Below, in pieces: positions 43,239-51,122 of a stretch of 64,000 nucleotides of DNA (position 1 is the first letter of the stretch; each line of letters begins with the position of its first letter). The stretch covers positions 387,789-451,788 of the forward strand of contig NZ_JAJHUO010000003.1 of assembly GCF_020859565.1 (NCBI RefSeq), in the 5' to 3' direction. The stretch is from Saccharothrix luteola. Its GTDB lineage: Bacteria > Actinomycetota > Actinomycetes > Mycobacteriales > Pseudonocardiaceae. The notes beneath the pieces were generated by a model. That model was not told the DNA's origin and searched no databases. It saw nothing but the letters and a program-made list of their open reading frames with translations. Made by a program: the position numbers and the translations under genes.

Positions 43239-44326
43239 CGGTCCACACCGAACAGCTCCACGAACCTCCCGGTGAACAGGTCGGCCCCCTTGTACCGGGC
43301 GACCGCCTCCGGCGACAGGAGCGTCGTGCCGTCCGGGGTCGGGAACTGGCCGACACCGCCCTTCGGGCCCAGCGGCAGCAGGATCGACGGCACGGGGGAC
43401 GGGCGGTAGGTGGCCGCGGGCCGCTCGCCCCGCACCTGCGCGATGACGTTCGCGGCCACCACCTCGGCGTGCTGCATCGCGTACCCGGCCATCTTCGCCT
43501 CGGCCAGGTCGGTGATGTCGCCCACCGCGTAGACCCGCTCGTGGCCCTCGACGTTCAGGCTCTCGGTCACCCTGACCCGGCCCTGCGGCGTGAGCGCGGC
43601 GGCCAGCGCGTCGTCCAGGAAACCGCCGTTGACCCGCACGCCGTGGCAGCGGAACCAGATGTCGGCGGTGATCTCGCCGTCGGTCGTGCCGACGGTGAAC
43701 GTCCCGGCCCGCGCCGGTTCCGTCGGCGGCGCCGCGGTCAGCGCCGTGCCCAGCCGCAGCTCCACGCCGATCGCGTCGAGCTGCCGGTGCAGCTCCTCGC
43801 GCAGCTCGGGCTCGAACCCGGGCACCAGCCGCTCGGCCGGGTCGACGACGGTCACTTGCTTGTCCGGCCACACGGCCTTGATCTCGCCGGACAGCTCCAG
43901 GCCGACCGGGCCCGCGCCGACGATCAGCACGCGCGGCGCGTCGGCGAGCTCCTTGTGGGTGGCCCGCAGCCGGTCCAACGCCTCGGTGGACGACTCGGTG
44001 TCCGTCTTCGCCGGGTACGGGTAGCCGGACCCGGTGGCCAGCACGACGTAGTCGGCGGCGATCCGCTCGCCGGACGCCGGCGTGACGCCGCGCGGGTCGA
44101 CCGACGCGGCCCGGTCGCGGACGACCCGGCCCCGCGTGAGCAGGCGGTCGTACGGGAAGAAGATGTTGTGCGCCCAGTCGGGCTCCACCAGCGCCCGCAG
44201 CGAACCGGCGGCGTGGACGAACGCGTCCTTCGGCTCCACCAGGACCACGTCGGCGTCCTCGTCCAACGCCTTGGCGACCGCGGCGCCCCCGTACCCGCCG
44301 CCGACGACCACGACAACACGACTCAT
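43229..44326 (-). CDS. FAD-dependent NAD(P)H oxidoreductase (NDH-2/AIF-like)
   Basis: 365 residues. The FAD Rossmann motif VVVVGGGYGGAAVAKALDEDADVVLVEPKD opens the protein; VLIVGAGPVGLELSGEIKAVWPDKQVTVVD is the NAD(P)H site; VYAVGDITDLAEAKMAGYAMQHAEVV is the second FAD motif. No membrane anchor, so an AIF/NDH-2-like soluble oxidoreductase is likely. Overlaps the MarR gene tail by 10 bp and carries a double MarR operator 25 bp upstream of its start. Confidence 0.9.
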   Translation of the reverse strand: MSRVVVVVGGGYGGAAVAKALDEDADVVLVEPKDAFVHAAGSLRALVEPDWAHNIFFPYDRLLTRGRVVRDRAASVDPRGVTPASGERIAADYVVLATGSGYPYPAKTDTESSTEALDRLRATHKELADAPRVLIVGAGPVGLELSGEIKAVWPDKQVTVVDPAERLVPGFEPELREELHRQLDAIGVELRLGTALTAAPPTEPARAGTFTVGTTDGEITADIWFRCHGVRVNGGFLDDALAAALTPQGRVRVTESLNVEGHERVYAVGDITDLAEAKMAGYAMQHAEVVAANVIAQVRGERPAATYRPSPVPSILLPLGPKGGVGQFPTPDGTTLLSPEAVARYKGADLFTGRFVELFGVDRQP

Positions 44327-44350
44327 CTCAGCACACCCCCAGCGATCAGT

Positions 44351-44389
44351 AGTTCGTCCTACGAACCATACTAGTTCGTAGGACGAACT
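44351..44389. promoter_or_regulatory. Tandem double MarR operator before the flavoprotein gene
   Basis: Two 15-bp dyads, GTTCGTCCTACGAAC (44352-44366) and GTTCGTAGGACGAAC (44374-44388), form a perfect 16-bp inverted repeat around CATACTA. Centres are 22 bp apart. They match the site at 42741-42755 beside the MarR gene. Confidence 0.8.
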
Positions 44390-44423
44390 GACAAATCACT
44401 GCCGGTTCGTGCCGGGCGGTGGG

Positions 44424-46112
44424 TCAGCGCGGGTCGTCGCGCTCCCGCCGCACGGTGACCTTGCGGCCCTTGATGGTCGCGCCCCGCAACGAGGCGATGA
44501 CCTGCTGCGCGGCCGAGTCCGGCACCTCCACCAGCGAGAACCGGTCGGCGATCTCGATCGCGCCGATGTCGCGGCCGTTGAGGCGCGCCTCACCCGCGAT
44601 CGCGCCCACCAGGTCCTGCGGCCGGATGCCGGAACTGCGGCCCGCGCCGACGAACAGCCTGGTCATGCCCGCGGACGGGCGGCGCGGCCGGCGCGGCTCA
44701 CGGCGTTCGCCGCCGCCCTCGCGCCCGCGGCGGTCACCGGACGGCCCGGACCTCGGCACGTACTCCGGGATCTCCTCCTCGTCCGCCGCCGCGCCGGTGG
44801 CCTCGTGCGCGAGCTTGACCGCCGCCAGCGCCACCTCCATGACGTCGAACTGGTCGGTCAGCGTCTCCACCACGACCCGGAAGCTCTCCAGGTCGTCCTC
44901 CAGCAGGCTCTCGTGCAGCGCGGCTCGGGTCAGCTCCAGCCTGCGCGCCCGCAGGTCCGCGATCGTCGGGACCTTCTCCATGTGGATGCGCTGCTTGGTC
45001 ACGCGCTCGATGGTCTTGAGCATGCCGTGCTCGCGCGGCTCGGCCAGGGTGATCGCCACGCCCTCGCGGCCCGCCCGCCCGATCCGGCCGATGCGGTGCA
45101 CGTAGGACTCCGGCGCGGACGGCACGTTGTAGTTCACGACGTGCGTCAGCTGCTCGATGTCCAGCCCGCGCGCCGCCACGTCGGTGGCCACCAGCAGGTC
45201 GGCCGTGCCGTTGCGCAGCCGCGCCATCACGCGGTCGCGCTGCTCCTGGCTGATGCCGCCGTGCAGCGACTCCGCCCGGTAGCCGCGCCCGTTGAGCGTC
45301 TCGGTGAGCTGGTCGACCTCGTCGCGCGTGCGGCAGAACACGATCGCCGCGGTCGGCGCCTCGACGTCCAGCACCCGGCCCAGCGCCGCCGGCTTGTGCG
45401 CGCGCGGCACGACGTAGGCGCTCTGCCGCACCTTCGGCGCCTCGCCGGGCTCCGCCTGCTCGCGGCCGATGGTGATGCGCACCGGGTCGGACAGGTGCGT
45501 GCGGGCCAGGCGGTCGATGCGGCCGGGCATGGTCGCGGAGAACAGCACGGTCTGCCGTTCCGACGGCGTCTCGGCCAGGATCGTGTCCAGGTCCTCGGCG
45601 AAGCCCATGTCGAGCATCTCGTCGGCCTCGTCGAGCACGACGACTTCCAGGTGCTCCAGCTTCAGCGTGCCCCGGTTGAGGTGGTCGACCGCGCGGCCCG
45701 GCGTGGCCACGACGACGTCGACGCCCTGCTCCAGCACCCGCAGCTGCCGCCCGATGGGCTGGCCGCCGTAGATGGGCAGCACCCGCGCGCCCAGCTCCCG
45801 GCCGTACCGGTGCACCGCTTCGGAGACCTGCACCGCCAGTTCCCGCGTCGGCACCAGCACGAGCGCGAACGGCGCCCGTCGGTCGCGCTCGCCGCCCGCC
45901 ATGCGCTCCAGCACGGGCAGCGCGAACGCGGCCGTCTTGCCGGTGCCGGTGGCGGCCTGCCCGAGCAGGTCGCGCCCGGCGGTCAGCGGCGGGATGGCCT
46001 CGCGTTGGATGGGGGTGGGCTCCTCGTAGCCGAGGCCGGACAGCGCCCGGAGCAGTTCGGGGCGCAACCCGAGGTCGGCGAAGCTGGTCCGGTCGTCGGG
46101 CTCGTCGTTCAT
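44424..46112 (-). CDS. deaD: DEAD-box RNA helicase (DeaD/CsdA-like)
   Basis: 562 residues. Q motif GLGYEEPTPIQREAIPPL, motif I AATGTGKTAAFALPV, PTRELAVQV, motif II VVLDEADEMLDMGF, motif III SATMP, and helicase C motifs IVFCRTRDEVDQL, ATDVAARGLDIEQL and HRIGRIGRAGREG. The C-terminus after an Arg/Gly/Glu-rich linker is a DbpA-type RNA-recognition fold (MTRLFVGAGRSSGIRPQDLVGAIAGEA). Unwinds structured RNA, likely in ribosome assembly or cold response. Confidence 0.95.
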   Translation of the reverse strand: MNDEPDDRTSFADLGLRPELLRALSGLGYEEPTPIQREAIPPLTAGRDLLGQAATGTGKTAAFALPVLERMAGGERDRRAPFALVLVPTRELAVQVSEAVHRYGRELGARVLPIYGGQPIGRQLRVLEQGVDVVVATPGRAVDHLNRGTLKLEHLEVVVLDEADEMLDMGFAEDLDTILAETPSERQTVLFSATMPGRIDRLARTHLSDPVRITIGREQAEPGEAPKVRQSAYVVPRAHKPAALGRVLDVEAPTAAIVFCRTRDEVDQLTETLNGRGYRAESLHGGISQEQRDRVMARLRNGTADLLVATDVAARGLDIEQLTHVVNYNVPSAPESYVHRIGRIGRAGREGVAITLAEPREHGMLKTIERVTKQRIHMEKVPTIADLRARRLELTRAALHESLLEDDLESFRVVVETLTDQFDVMEVALAAVKLAHEATGAAADEEEIPEYVPRSGPSGDRRGREGGGERREPRRPRRPSAGMTRLFVGAGRSSGIRPQDLVGAIAGEARLNGRDIGAIEIADRFSLVEVPDSAAQQVIASLRGATIKGRKVTVRRERDDPR

Positions 46113-46621
46113 GCCCTCAAGTCTCGCTGATCGCCCCTGAACCGCTCGGTGAGGGGGGTCGCGCGCCGCCGTCGGTCCGGGATTCCGCAGTCACCGCGAA
46201 TCGCGTCACGCCCGTCCGGGTCGGTTCCCGGGCGCGTGCCCGGCCCGTGGCCCGATGGCGGTGGAGTCGGCGCCGAAGTCACGCCGTCAAGGGTCGAACG
46301 CACCACACGCCCGTATCGGCGGTCGACTCCGAAGATTTCCCGCAATTGACGGTTGACGACCGGTTGTCGAGGGTCGGCCGAAGCGTCGGGAATGCCGGGA
46401 TCGCGTCGCTCGTGGACGTGAAAGGTTTTTCGGGAAGCGGGTTCGGGTCACGTGCGGCCACCGCTCGGGGTAACGCCAGTGCGGCCGATCGTCGCGGTCG
46501 GAACCGGGGATTCACCCGGAGGCAACACTGAGGCCGCCCGCTATACCTCTCCTATACTCGGCGACCGGCTTCCCCTTCATGGTCAACTCACCGGTAGCGT
46601 GCCGCGAGATCGATACCGAGC
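46113..46621. other. Gene-free region upstream of the Lsr2-like gene
   Basis: 509 bp. Short frames on both strands have no RBS or family look. It contains TTGACGGTTGACG near 46347 and paired CTATAC hexamers at 46541 and 46552, so it is probably regulatory for the accessory locus that follows. Confidence 0.5.
46541..46557 (+). promoter_or_regulatory. CTATAC direct repeats, 11-bp period (SARP-like)
   Basis: CTATAC at 46541-46546 and 46552-46557, 11 bp apart, the classic SARP repeat spacing. The hexamer is the reverse complement of GTATAG in the promoter at 48797. TATACT at 46553-46558 could also simply be a -10 for the Lsr2-like gene. Confidence 0.4.
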
Positions 46622-47029
46622 GTGAGTTCCGACCTATGGGAAGTGGTGCGCGTGGCGGTGGACGACTTGGACGGGCACACCGGGCACGACGTCCGGCCGG
46701 TCTCGTTCGGCCTCGACGGCGTGTGGTTCGAGATCCGCCTGGGCGCCGCGAACGCGGCCAGGCTGCGTGCCGTCCTCGACCGGTTCGTGCGAGCCGCGCG
46801 GCGGGTGCCCGGCACCGCGCCGGCACCGGTACGCAGCGTCGATGCCCACCTGGCGCAGGTCGTGCGGCAGTGGGCGCGCGAGCACGGCTACCGGATCTCC
46901 GACCGGGGCAGGCTCTCGGAGATCGTGCTGGAGGCCTACGAACGGGCGCACCCCGGCCGACGGCGCGCGGACGGGACGCGCCGGGTCGCCGATCACCCGA
47001 AGCGGCTAGACGGTCGTGACGGGCGGTGA
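46622..47029 (+). CDS. Lsr2-like nucleoid-associated protein
   Basis: 135 residues, GTG start. The N-terminal dimerisation part (VDDLDGHTGHDVRPVSFGLDGVWFEIRLGAANAARLRAVLDRFVRAARRV) and the C-terminal DNA-binding part (VRQWAREHGYRISDRGRLSEIVLEAYERAHP) are clearly Lsr2-like; the R-G-R in SDRGRL is the minor-groove binder of AT-rich DNA. Lsr2 silences horizontally acquired and biosynthetic genes in actinobacteria. Its position beside two SARPs and a PKS suggests a locus-specific paralogue rather than the main chromosomal Lsr2 (inference). Confidence 0.8.
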   Translation: MSSDLWEVVRVAVDDLDGHTGHDVRPVSFGLDGVWFEIRLGAANAARLRAVLDRFVRAARRVPGTAPAPVRSVDAHLAQVVRQWAREHGYRISDRGRLSEIVLEAYERAHPGRRRADGTRRVADHPKRLDGRDGR

Positions 47030-47252
47030 CCGTGACCGCCGTCGGGCCCAAGTTCGACAGGTCCGGCGGCAGCAGCCGGAGTCCGGCGCTGGACCGATCG
47101 GCGGCATACCGCCACGGCACGGTCGGAGCGGTTCAAATGATATTTCCCCCATCGTGACGGGCTCGGCAACATGTCAAACGCTTTAGTCGGCCGATTTTCG
47201 AGGTTGAGTGGCCGGCTACCGCGCGCTCTGCGCCGTCTAGAGACTGGGGGTC

Positions 47253-48017
47253 GTGACCATGCGGGTGCAGATTCTCGGTGCTGTCGCCCTCGCACGTGAG
47301 GATCGTCGGATGGGTGTGGCCGCTCGTCAGGTGCGCACCCTGCTCGCGTTGCTGGCGCTTTCACCGGGCGCCCCCGTTCCGTTCGACCAGCTGGTCGAGG
47401 AATTGTGGGCCGGTAAACAGATGGGAAACGCCCGCAACGCGCTCCAAGCGAATGTGGTGCGGCTGCGCAAACTGCTGGAGCAGTTCGCCGACGTGCCGGG
47501 CGACTGCCTGGTCCGCACGGTGAGCAGCGGCTACGTGCTCGACCTGCCGGGCGCGTCGGTCGACGCGCACCTGTTCCGCGACCTGGCCGACCGCGGTTCG
47601 GCCCTCGTGCCCCAACGGCCCGACGAGGCGATAGACCTGCTGGAACGCGCGTTGCGGCTGTGGCACGGACCGGCGCTGTTCGACGTGAGCGACGGCCTGC
47701 GGTTCCGCATCGAGGCCGCCCGGCTCGACGAGCGCAGGCTCAGCGCCCGCGAGGACCTCATCGCCGCCAAGCTCGCCAACGGCGAGGACCGCGGCGTCGT
47801 GTCCGAGCTCAAGCAGCTCGCCGCCGAGTACCCGGAGCGGGAGCGGTTCAGCGAGCAGCTGATGGTCGCGCTGTACCGCAACGGCAGGCAGACGGAGGCG
47901 CTGGACGTCTTCCACCACACGCGCAGGCGCTTGGCGAGCGAGCTCGGGTTGGAGCCCGGCCGCGCGATGCGACGGCTCTACCAGGCGATCCTCGTCCACG
48001 ACCAGGTACTGCTGTAG
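47253..48017 (+). CDS. SARP-family (BTAD) transcriptional activator 1
   Basis: 254 residues. OmpR-type winged helix, about 1-95 (VQILGAVALAREDRRMGVAARQVRTLLALLAL, GAPVPFDQLVEELWAG, ARNALQANVVRLRKLLEQ), and a bacterial transcriptional activation domain, about 100-250 (SVDAHLFRDLADRGSALVPQ, GPALFDVSDGLRFRIEAARLDERRL, LGLEPGRAMRRLYQAIL). SARPs activate antibiotic gene clusters by binding heptamer repeats overlapping the -35. GTG after CTGGGGG. Eight bp separate it from a second SARP. Confidence 0.92.
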   Translation: MTMRVQILGAVALAREDRRMGVAARQVRTLLALLALSPGAPVPFDQLVEELWAGKQMGNARNALQANVVRLRKLLEQFADVPGDCLVRTVSSGYVLDLPGASVDAHLFRDLADRGSALVPQRPDEAIDLLERALRLWHGPALFDVSDGLRFRIEAARLDERRLSAREDLIAAKLANGEDRGVVSELKQLAAEYPERERFSEQLMVALYRNGRQTEALDVFHHTRRRLASELGLEPGRAMRRLYQAILVHDQVLL

Positions 48018-48025
48018 GAGGCGAA

Positions 48026-48790
48026 GTGCTGGAGTTCCGGGTCTTGGGGCCGGTCGAGGTGCACCACGACGGGCAGGAGGTGCCGCTGGACGGGTCGAAA
48101 CCGCGCACCGTCCTCACGGCGTTGCTGCTCGCCGACAACGGCGCTGTCTCCGACACCCAGATGAGCGACTTCTTGTGGGGCGACCACCCGCCCGCCACGT
48201 TCAACGCGCAGATCTACACCTACGTCTCGCGCTTGCGCAAGACGCTGCGGCGGGAGGTCGGCATCACCCGCCGTTCCCGCGGTTACGAAGTGCGGCTCAC
48301 CGAGTGCGCTTTCGACCTGCGTGACTTCGAGGAGCAGGCGGCGCGGGGCCAGTCCGCGCTCGCCGCGGGCCACTACGAGGAAGCGGCCCGGCTGCTGCGC
48401 GCGGCGTTGCGGCTGTGGCGCGGTCCCGCGTTGACGGGGGTCTCGGAGCACCTGGCGGACGCCGAGGCGCCGAGGCTGGAGGAGGCGCGGATCGCCGCGC
48501 TGGCCAGCCGCATCGAGGCCGACCTCGCGCTGGGCCGGCACGCCCAGCTGCTGCCCGAGCTGACCAAGCTCGTGCACCAGCACCCGTTGCAGGAGCGGTT
48601 CCGCGCCCAGCTCATGACCACGTTCTACCGCTGCGACCGGCAGGCCGACGCGCTCGTGCTGTACGAGGAGGGCCGCCGCATGCTCGCCGACGAGCTGGGC
48701 ATCGACCCCGGCTCGCTGCTGCGCGAGGTGCACCTGGCGATCCTCACCGCGGACCCCGTGCTGGCCTCGCCGCGCCGGGTGGCGGTGTAG
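48026..48790 (+). CDS. SARP-family transcriptional activator 2
   Basis: 254 residues, same length and domain order as the first SARP but clearly diverged (LEFRVLGPVEVHHDGQEVPLDGSKPRTVLTALLLADNGAVSDTQMSDFLWG, AQIYTYVSRLRKTLRREVG, ELGIDPGSLLREVHLAIL). GTG at 48026 follows GGAGG. It is directly upstream of the ACP promoter containing heptamer-type repeats. The tandem pair could act as homodimers with different targets or as a heterodimer. Confidence 0.92.
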   Translation: MLEFRVLGPVEVHHDGQEVPLDGSKPRTVLTALLLADNGAVSDTQMSDFLWGDHPPATFNAQIYTYVSRLRKTLRREVGITRRSRGYEVRLTECAFDLRDFEEQAARGQSALAAGHYEEAARLLRAALRLWRGPALTGVSEHLADAEAPRLEEARIAALASRIEADLALGRHAQLLPELTKLVHQHPLQERFRAQLMTTFYRCDRQADALVLYEEGRRMLADELGIDPGSLLREVHLAILTADPVLASPRRVAV

Positions 48791-48796
48791 GGAGCC

Positions 48797-48841
48797 GTAT
48801 AGCCCGCCGCATAGGCCGGATATAGCCCCGAAAAGCATGGT
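48797..48841 (+). promoter_or_regulatory. SARP-box promoter of the PKS operon
   Basis: Three direct repeats GTATAGC (48797), GCATAGG (48809) and ATATAGC (48820), spaced 12 and 11 bp, are followed 8 bp after the last extended heptamer (48821-48827) by CATGGT at 48836-48841, a -10-like hexamer. Repeat periodicity near 11 bp with 8 bp to the -10 is the published SARP promoter geometry. The ACP start is 42 bp beyond, with its own GGAGG. Confidence 0.65.
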
Positions 48842-48882
48842 GGGAACCGGTAGGCAGAAACCCGTGTTCCCGGAGGTGCCCA

Positions 48883-49146
48883 GTGACCAGTTCGGTGCGG
48901 ATCGACGCGGACGACAAGGCGAAGATCAAGGAGATCGTGTCGGAGATCCTCGAGATCGACGCCGAGGACATGACCGACACGAGCCTCTTCAAGGAGGACC
49001 ACGACGCCGACTCGCTCGGCGCCATCGAGATCCTGTCCGCGTTGGAGCGCACGTTCGGCGTGGAGATCGACCAGGCCGAGCTGACCCGGATGGTCAACCT
49101 CGACGGCGTCATCGCGGTCGTCGCCGACGCGCGAGCCGCCGAGTAG
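48883..49146 (+). CDS. Acyl carrier protein of a type II PKS
   Basis: 87 residues. The phosphopantetheine Ser44 lies in DADSLGAIEILSALERTFGVEI, a standard DSL motif with the following recognition helix. First gene of the overlapping PKS operon. GTG start after GGAGG at about 48872. Carries the growing chain for the downstream KS pair, KR and dehydratases. Confidence 0.95.
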   Translation: MTSSVRIDADDKAKIKEIVSEILEIDAEDMTDTSLFKEDHDADSLGAIEILSALERTFGVEIDQAELTRMVNLDGVIAVVADARAAE

Positions 49147-49191
49147 CCACCTCACCCGTCGAGCGGTCCGGCACCGGACTTGGAGGGCACG

Positions 49192-50424
49192 ATGCACGAC
49201 GGAGGGCGGCAGCCGCGCCGGGTGGTGATCACGGGTCTCGGCGTGGTCACCAGCATCGGCATCGGCGTCACCGAGTTCCTGGCCGGCCTGCGCGAGGGCC
49301 GCAGCGGGATCACGCCGATCACCTCGTTCGACACCACCGGTTTCAGCCACGCCAACGGCGCCGAGGTCACCGACTTCGACCCGGCCGAGTGGCTGGAGCG
49401 GGTGGACCCCGACGAGCTCGGCCGCGCCGGGCAGTTCTCCGCCGCCGCGGCGCGGATGGCCGTGGGCGACGCGGGCCTCACGGTCGAGGAGCTGCGCGGC
49501 AAGCGGGCCCTGGTGTCCGTCGGCACGACCGACGCCGAGTCGCGCGACCTGGACAACCTCGTGGCGCAGCAGTTGGCGCACGGCCCCGAGTCGTGGAACC
49601 CGGTGATCGCGCGGCGCTCCACGGCCGGTCGCCTGTCGTCCAGCATCGTGCGCGAGCTGGCGCTGACCGACGTCGAGGCGGTGACCATCCCCACCGCGTG
49701 CGCCGCGGGCAACTACGCCATCGGCAACGGCTTCGACGCCATCCGCGAGGGCGAGGTGGACGTCGCGCTGGTCGGCGGCGCGGACGCGGTGTGCCGCAAG
49801 ACGTTCACCGGCTTCTACCGGCTGGGCACGATCGCGCCGGAGGTGTGCGCGCCGTTCGACAAGGACCGCAAGGGCATCCTCACCGGCGAGGGCGGCGGCA
49901 TCCTCGTGCTGGAGTCGCTGGAGTCCGCGCTGGCCCGCGGCGCCCGGATCTACGCCGAGGTGCTCGGCTACGGCCTCAACTGCGACGCCAACCACCCCGT
50001 GGCGCCGGACCGGGACAGCCTGGCCCGGTGCATCGAGCTCGCGCACCGCAACGCGGGCGTCAAGCCCGAGGACGTCGACTTCATCTCCGCGCACGGCACC
50101 GGCACCAAGGCCAACGACGTCACCGAGTCCGGCGCGATCCGGCAGGTGTTCGACGCGCCACCGCCGACCGTGTCGATCAAGTCGATGCTCGGCCACTCGA
50201 TGGGTGCGGCGTCGGCGCTGGCGTCGGCGGCGTGCGCGCTGGCGATCACCGAGGGCTTCATCCCGCCCACCATCAACCACTGCGAGACCGACCCCGAGGT
50301 GGGGTTGGACTGCGTGCCCAACCAGGCGCGGCCGGCCACGCTGGACGTGGTGCAGAACAACGCGCTGGCGTTCGCGGGCAACAACTCGGTGCTGATCCTG
50401 GGCCGGTACCGGGACGCGGTGTGA
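49192..50424 (+). CDS. Beta-ketoacyl synthase, KS-alpha (catalytic)
   Basis: 410 residues. FabF-type condensing enzyme with VVITGLGVVTSIGIGVTEF, active-site Cys170 in VTIPTACAAGNYAI, His301 in SAHGTGTKAND and His335 in MLGHSMGAASA, a complete Cys-His-His triad. It decarboxylates malonyl-ACP and elongates the chain with the KS-beta at 52078. ATG at 49192 was chosen for GGAGGG 5 bp upstream; a TTG at 49180 precedes it. Overlaps the hydrolase start by one base. Confidence 0.95.
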   Translation: MHDGGRQPRRVVITGLGVVTSIGIGVTEFLAGLREGRSGITPITSFDTTGFSHANGAEVTDFDPAEWLERVDPDELGRAGQFSAAAARMAVGDAGLTVEELRGKRALVSVGTTDAESRDLDNLVAQQLAHGPESWNPVIARRSTAGRLSSSIVRELALTDVEAVTIPTACAAGNYAIGNGFDAIREGEVDVALVGGADAVCRKTFTGFYRLGTIAPEVCAPFDKDRKGILTGEGGGILVLESLESALARGARIYAEVLGYGLNCDANHPVAPDRDSLARCIELAHRNAGVKPEDVDFISAHGTGTKANDVTESGAIRQVFDAPPPTVSIKSMLGHSMGAASALASAACALAITEGFIPPTINHCETDPEVGLDCVPNQARPATLDVVQNNALAFAGNNSVLILGRYRDAV

Positions 50425-51122
50425 TGGCGGAAGTCCTGTTCCTGCACGGTCTGGCGGGCAAGGCGGCGGTGTGGGACGCGCTCGACCTGCCGTTCACCGC
50501 CGTCAAGCCGGAACTGCCGTGGCACGGGATGGCCGACCCGGCGTGGAGCCACGAGCCCGACCCCGGCCGGATCGTCCTCGACGCGGTGTCGGCCGCGCAC
50601 GACGTCGTGGTGGCGCACTCGTTCGGCGCGAACCTGCTGCTGGAGTGCTTCGCCGACGGCCGCGTGCCGCCGCGACCCGCGGTGCTGGTGTGCCCGTTCT
50701 ACCGGCCCGAGCCGACCGACTTCGACTGGCCCACGATCTCCTACTACCTCAACGACTTCCACCGCACGTTCACCGAGGCGCTGCGCGTCGGCGAGACCGC
50801 CCGCTTCCCCGAGGCCAAGCGCGAGTGGCTGGCCAGGGCGTTGCGCGACCAGGTCGGCCCGTACGGCTGGACGCGGTGGTTCCAGACCTACCTGCGCACC
50901 CCGTTCCTGGACCTGTCGCGGGTCGACGCGCCGGTGCTCGTGGTGAGCGGCGTCGACGACATCGCCGCGCGCCCCGACGACGGCCGCGCCCTGGCCAAGT
51001 CCCTGCCCCGCGGCCGGTTCGAGCTGCTGGAGGGGTGCGGCCACTTCCCGATGATCGAACAGCCCGACCGCCTCGCGGCCCTGGTCCGCGACTTCGTCGA
51101 CGAACACCTGGAGCTGACGTGA
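50424..51122 (+). CDS. Alpha/beta hydrolase (probable thioesterase or ester-forming hydrolase)
   Basis: 232 residues. Oxyanion strand VLFLHGLAGKAAVWDAL, nucleophile Ser66 in VVVAHSFGANLLL, acid in VVSGVDDIAARPDDG and His in LEGCGHFPMIEQPDRLAALV give an intact triad. Embedded in the PKS operon between the two KS genes, it may release or proofread chains. Which ester or thioester it cleaves is unknown. Confidence 0.85.
   Translation: MAEVLFLHGLAGKAAVWDALDLPFTAVKPELPWHGMADPAWSHEPDPGRIVLDAVSAAHDVVVAHSFGANLLLECFADGRVPPRPAVLVCPFYRPEPTDFDWPTISYYLNDFHRTFTEALRVGETARFPEAKREWLARALRDQVGPYGWTRWFQTYLRTPFLDLSRVDAPVLVVSGVDDIAARPDDGRALAKSLPRGRFELLEGCGHFPMIEQPDRLAALVRDFVDEHLELT

Noticed and set aside
46247..46531. 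Small genes in the region upstream of the Lsr2-like gene
   Set aside because: Overlapping frames on both strands, no ribosome-binding site and no domain; treated as regulatory DNA.
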